From contig CAIZGQ010000129.1 in assembly GCA_903932565.1 (NCBI GenBank), forward strand, positions 1 through 5,795: DNA of 5,795 nucleotides. Direction: 5' to 3'. Below, one piece after another: positions 5,659 through 5,795 of the stretch (within the stretch, counting starts at the first letter, position 1; each line of letters begins with the position of its first letter). The position numbers were made by a program, and so were the translations under genes. The stretch comes from an uncultured Hyphomicrobiales bacterium (lineage in GTDB: Bacteria > Pseudomonadota > Alphaproteobacteria > Rhizobiales > Beijerinckiaceae). The notes under the pieces are model-generated. The model was given only the letters and a program-made list of their open reading frames with translations. It made no database searches and was not told the DNA's origin.

Positions 5659-5699
5659 TGGACGCCCCCGTTTTCTGCATTATAGTGCGCTTAATTGCG
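5659..5699 (+). promoter_or_regulatory. Candidate promoter with 10-bp-phased TGCA/TGCG/TGCG operator
   Basis: TGGACG (5659-5664), 16 bp, then TATAGT (5681-5686) make a plausible sigma-70 promoter for the gene starting at 5775. Three direct-repeat words TGCA (5676-5679), TGCG (5686-5689) and TGCG (5696-5699) are spaced exactly 10 bp apart, placing them on one face of the helix across the -10 and start site. TGCA-type direct repeats are what I recall for BzdR/BoxR operators in Azoarcus. The last repeat lies in TTAATTGCG, closely similar to words in the boxR-ligase intergenic region. BoxR control is inferred. Confidence 0.55.
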
Positions 5700-5745
5700 G
5701 AGCGTAAACCGGCGACGGCGGCCGTCTGACGGTTGGGAAACGCTC
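5700..5745 (+). promoter_or_regulatory. Structured 5' leader: three nested inverted repeats
   Basis: Between the operator-like repeats and the next start codon, GAGCGT (5700-5705) pairs with ACGCTC (5740-5745), AACCG (5707-5711) with CGGTT (5730-5734), and GACGG (5714-5718) with CCGTC (5722-5726) around a CGG loop. All 16 pairs are Watson-Crick and nest in order with small internal loops (1/5 and 2/3 nt). In RNA this gives one long hairpin about 30 nt before the start codon. There is no T-tract, so it is not a typical intrinsic terminator. It matches no riboswitch I recognise. It could stabilise the messenger, be a protein-binding element, or be a chance fold in GC-rich DNA. Confidence 0.5.
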
Positions 5746-5774
5746 GCGACACGCGCTTGGGAGAGGCGTCCACG

Positions 5775-5795
5775 ATGGCTGGTCACACCAACAAA
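5775..5795 (+). CDS. Start of an unidentified gene (7 codons only)
   Basis: ATG at 5775 begins MAGHTNK and reaches the right edge. The upstream GGGAGAGG (5759-5766), 8 nt before the ATG, is a good ribosome site, and a candidate promoter with BoxR-like repeats precedes it. Seven residues are too few for a family call. From context it may be another benzoate gene. Confidence 0.6.

Noticed and set aside
5775..5795. MAGHTNK as the start of a YebC-type protein (which begin MAGHSK)
   Set aside because: Seven residues with only the first four matching are not enough, and the context suggests a catabolic gene.

Overview
The window carries part of an aerobic benzoyl-CoA (box-type) benzoate degradation locus. 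GC-rich coding sequence, ATGA-type start/stop overlaps and closest remembered resemblance to alphaproteobacterial benzoate clusters suggest an alphaproteobacterium, perhaps Hyphomicrobiales; no rRNA or marker gene here confirms this. I see no tRNA, rRNA, CRISPR array, insertion sequence or attachment site.

Layout. Two gene groups diverge from a 125-bp regulatory region (2038-2162). Leftward lie a BoxR-type regulator (XRE helix-turn-helix fused to a shikimate-kinase-like domain), a small protein of unknown function that overlaps it by 11 bp, and, after a 112-bp gap with its own candidate promoter, the 5' end of a periplasmic substrate-binding protein of a branched-chain-amino-acid/aromatic-acid ABC importer (cut by the left edge). 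Rightward lies a tight four-gene operon: a cupin-fold protein of the 4-hydroxylaminobenzoate lyase/DUF4863 family, benzoate-CoA ligase, an alpha/beta hydrolase and a DUF309 protein. The last three overlap by 1 and 4 bp. After a 132-bp region with a promoter, phased repeats and a folded leader, another rightward gene starts and is cut after seven codons.

How it fits together (inference): the importer brings in benzoate or a related acid, the ligase activates it to benzoyl-CoA, and BoxR senses benzoyl-CoA and represses the promoters. The epoxidase and ring-opening genes boxA, boxB and boxC are not in the window and are expected nearby. The lyase-like protein, hydrolase, DUF309 protein and small BoxR-coupled protein are accessory members whose roles in benzoate metabolism are not evident from sequence.

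The most interesting signal is regulatory. Three promoter regions share a -10-like hexamer followed 4-7 bp later by an (A/T)AATTGC word. One of them also has TGCA/TGCG/TGCG at exact 10-bp phasing and a leader with three nested inverted repeats. The coding genes are variants of known families; I found no clearly new multi-gene system.
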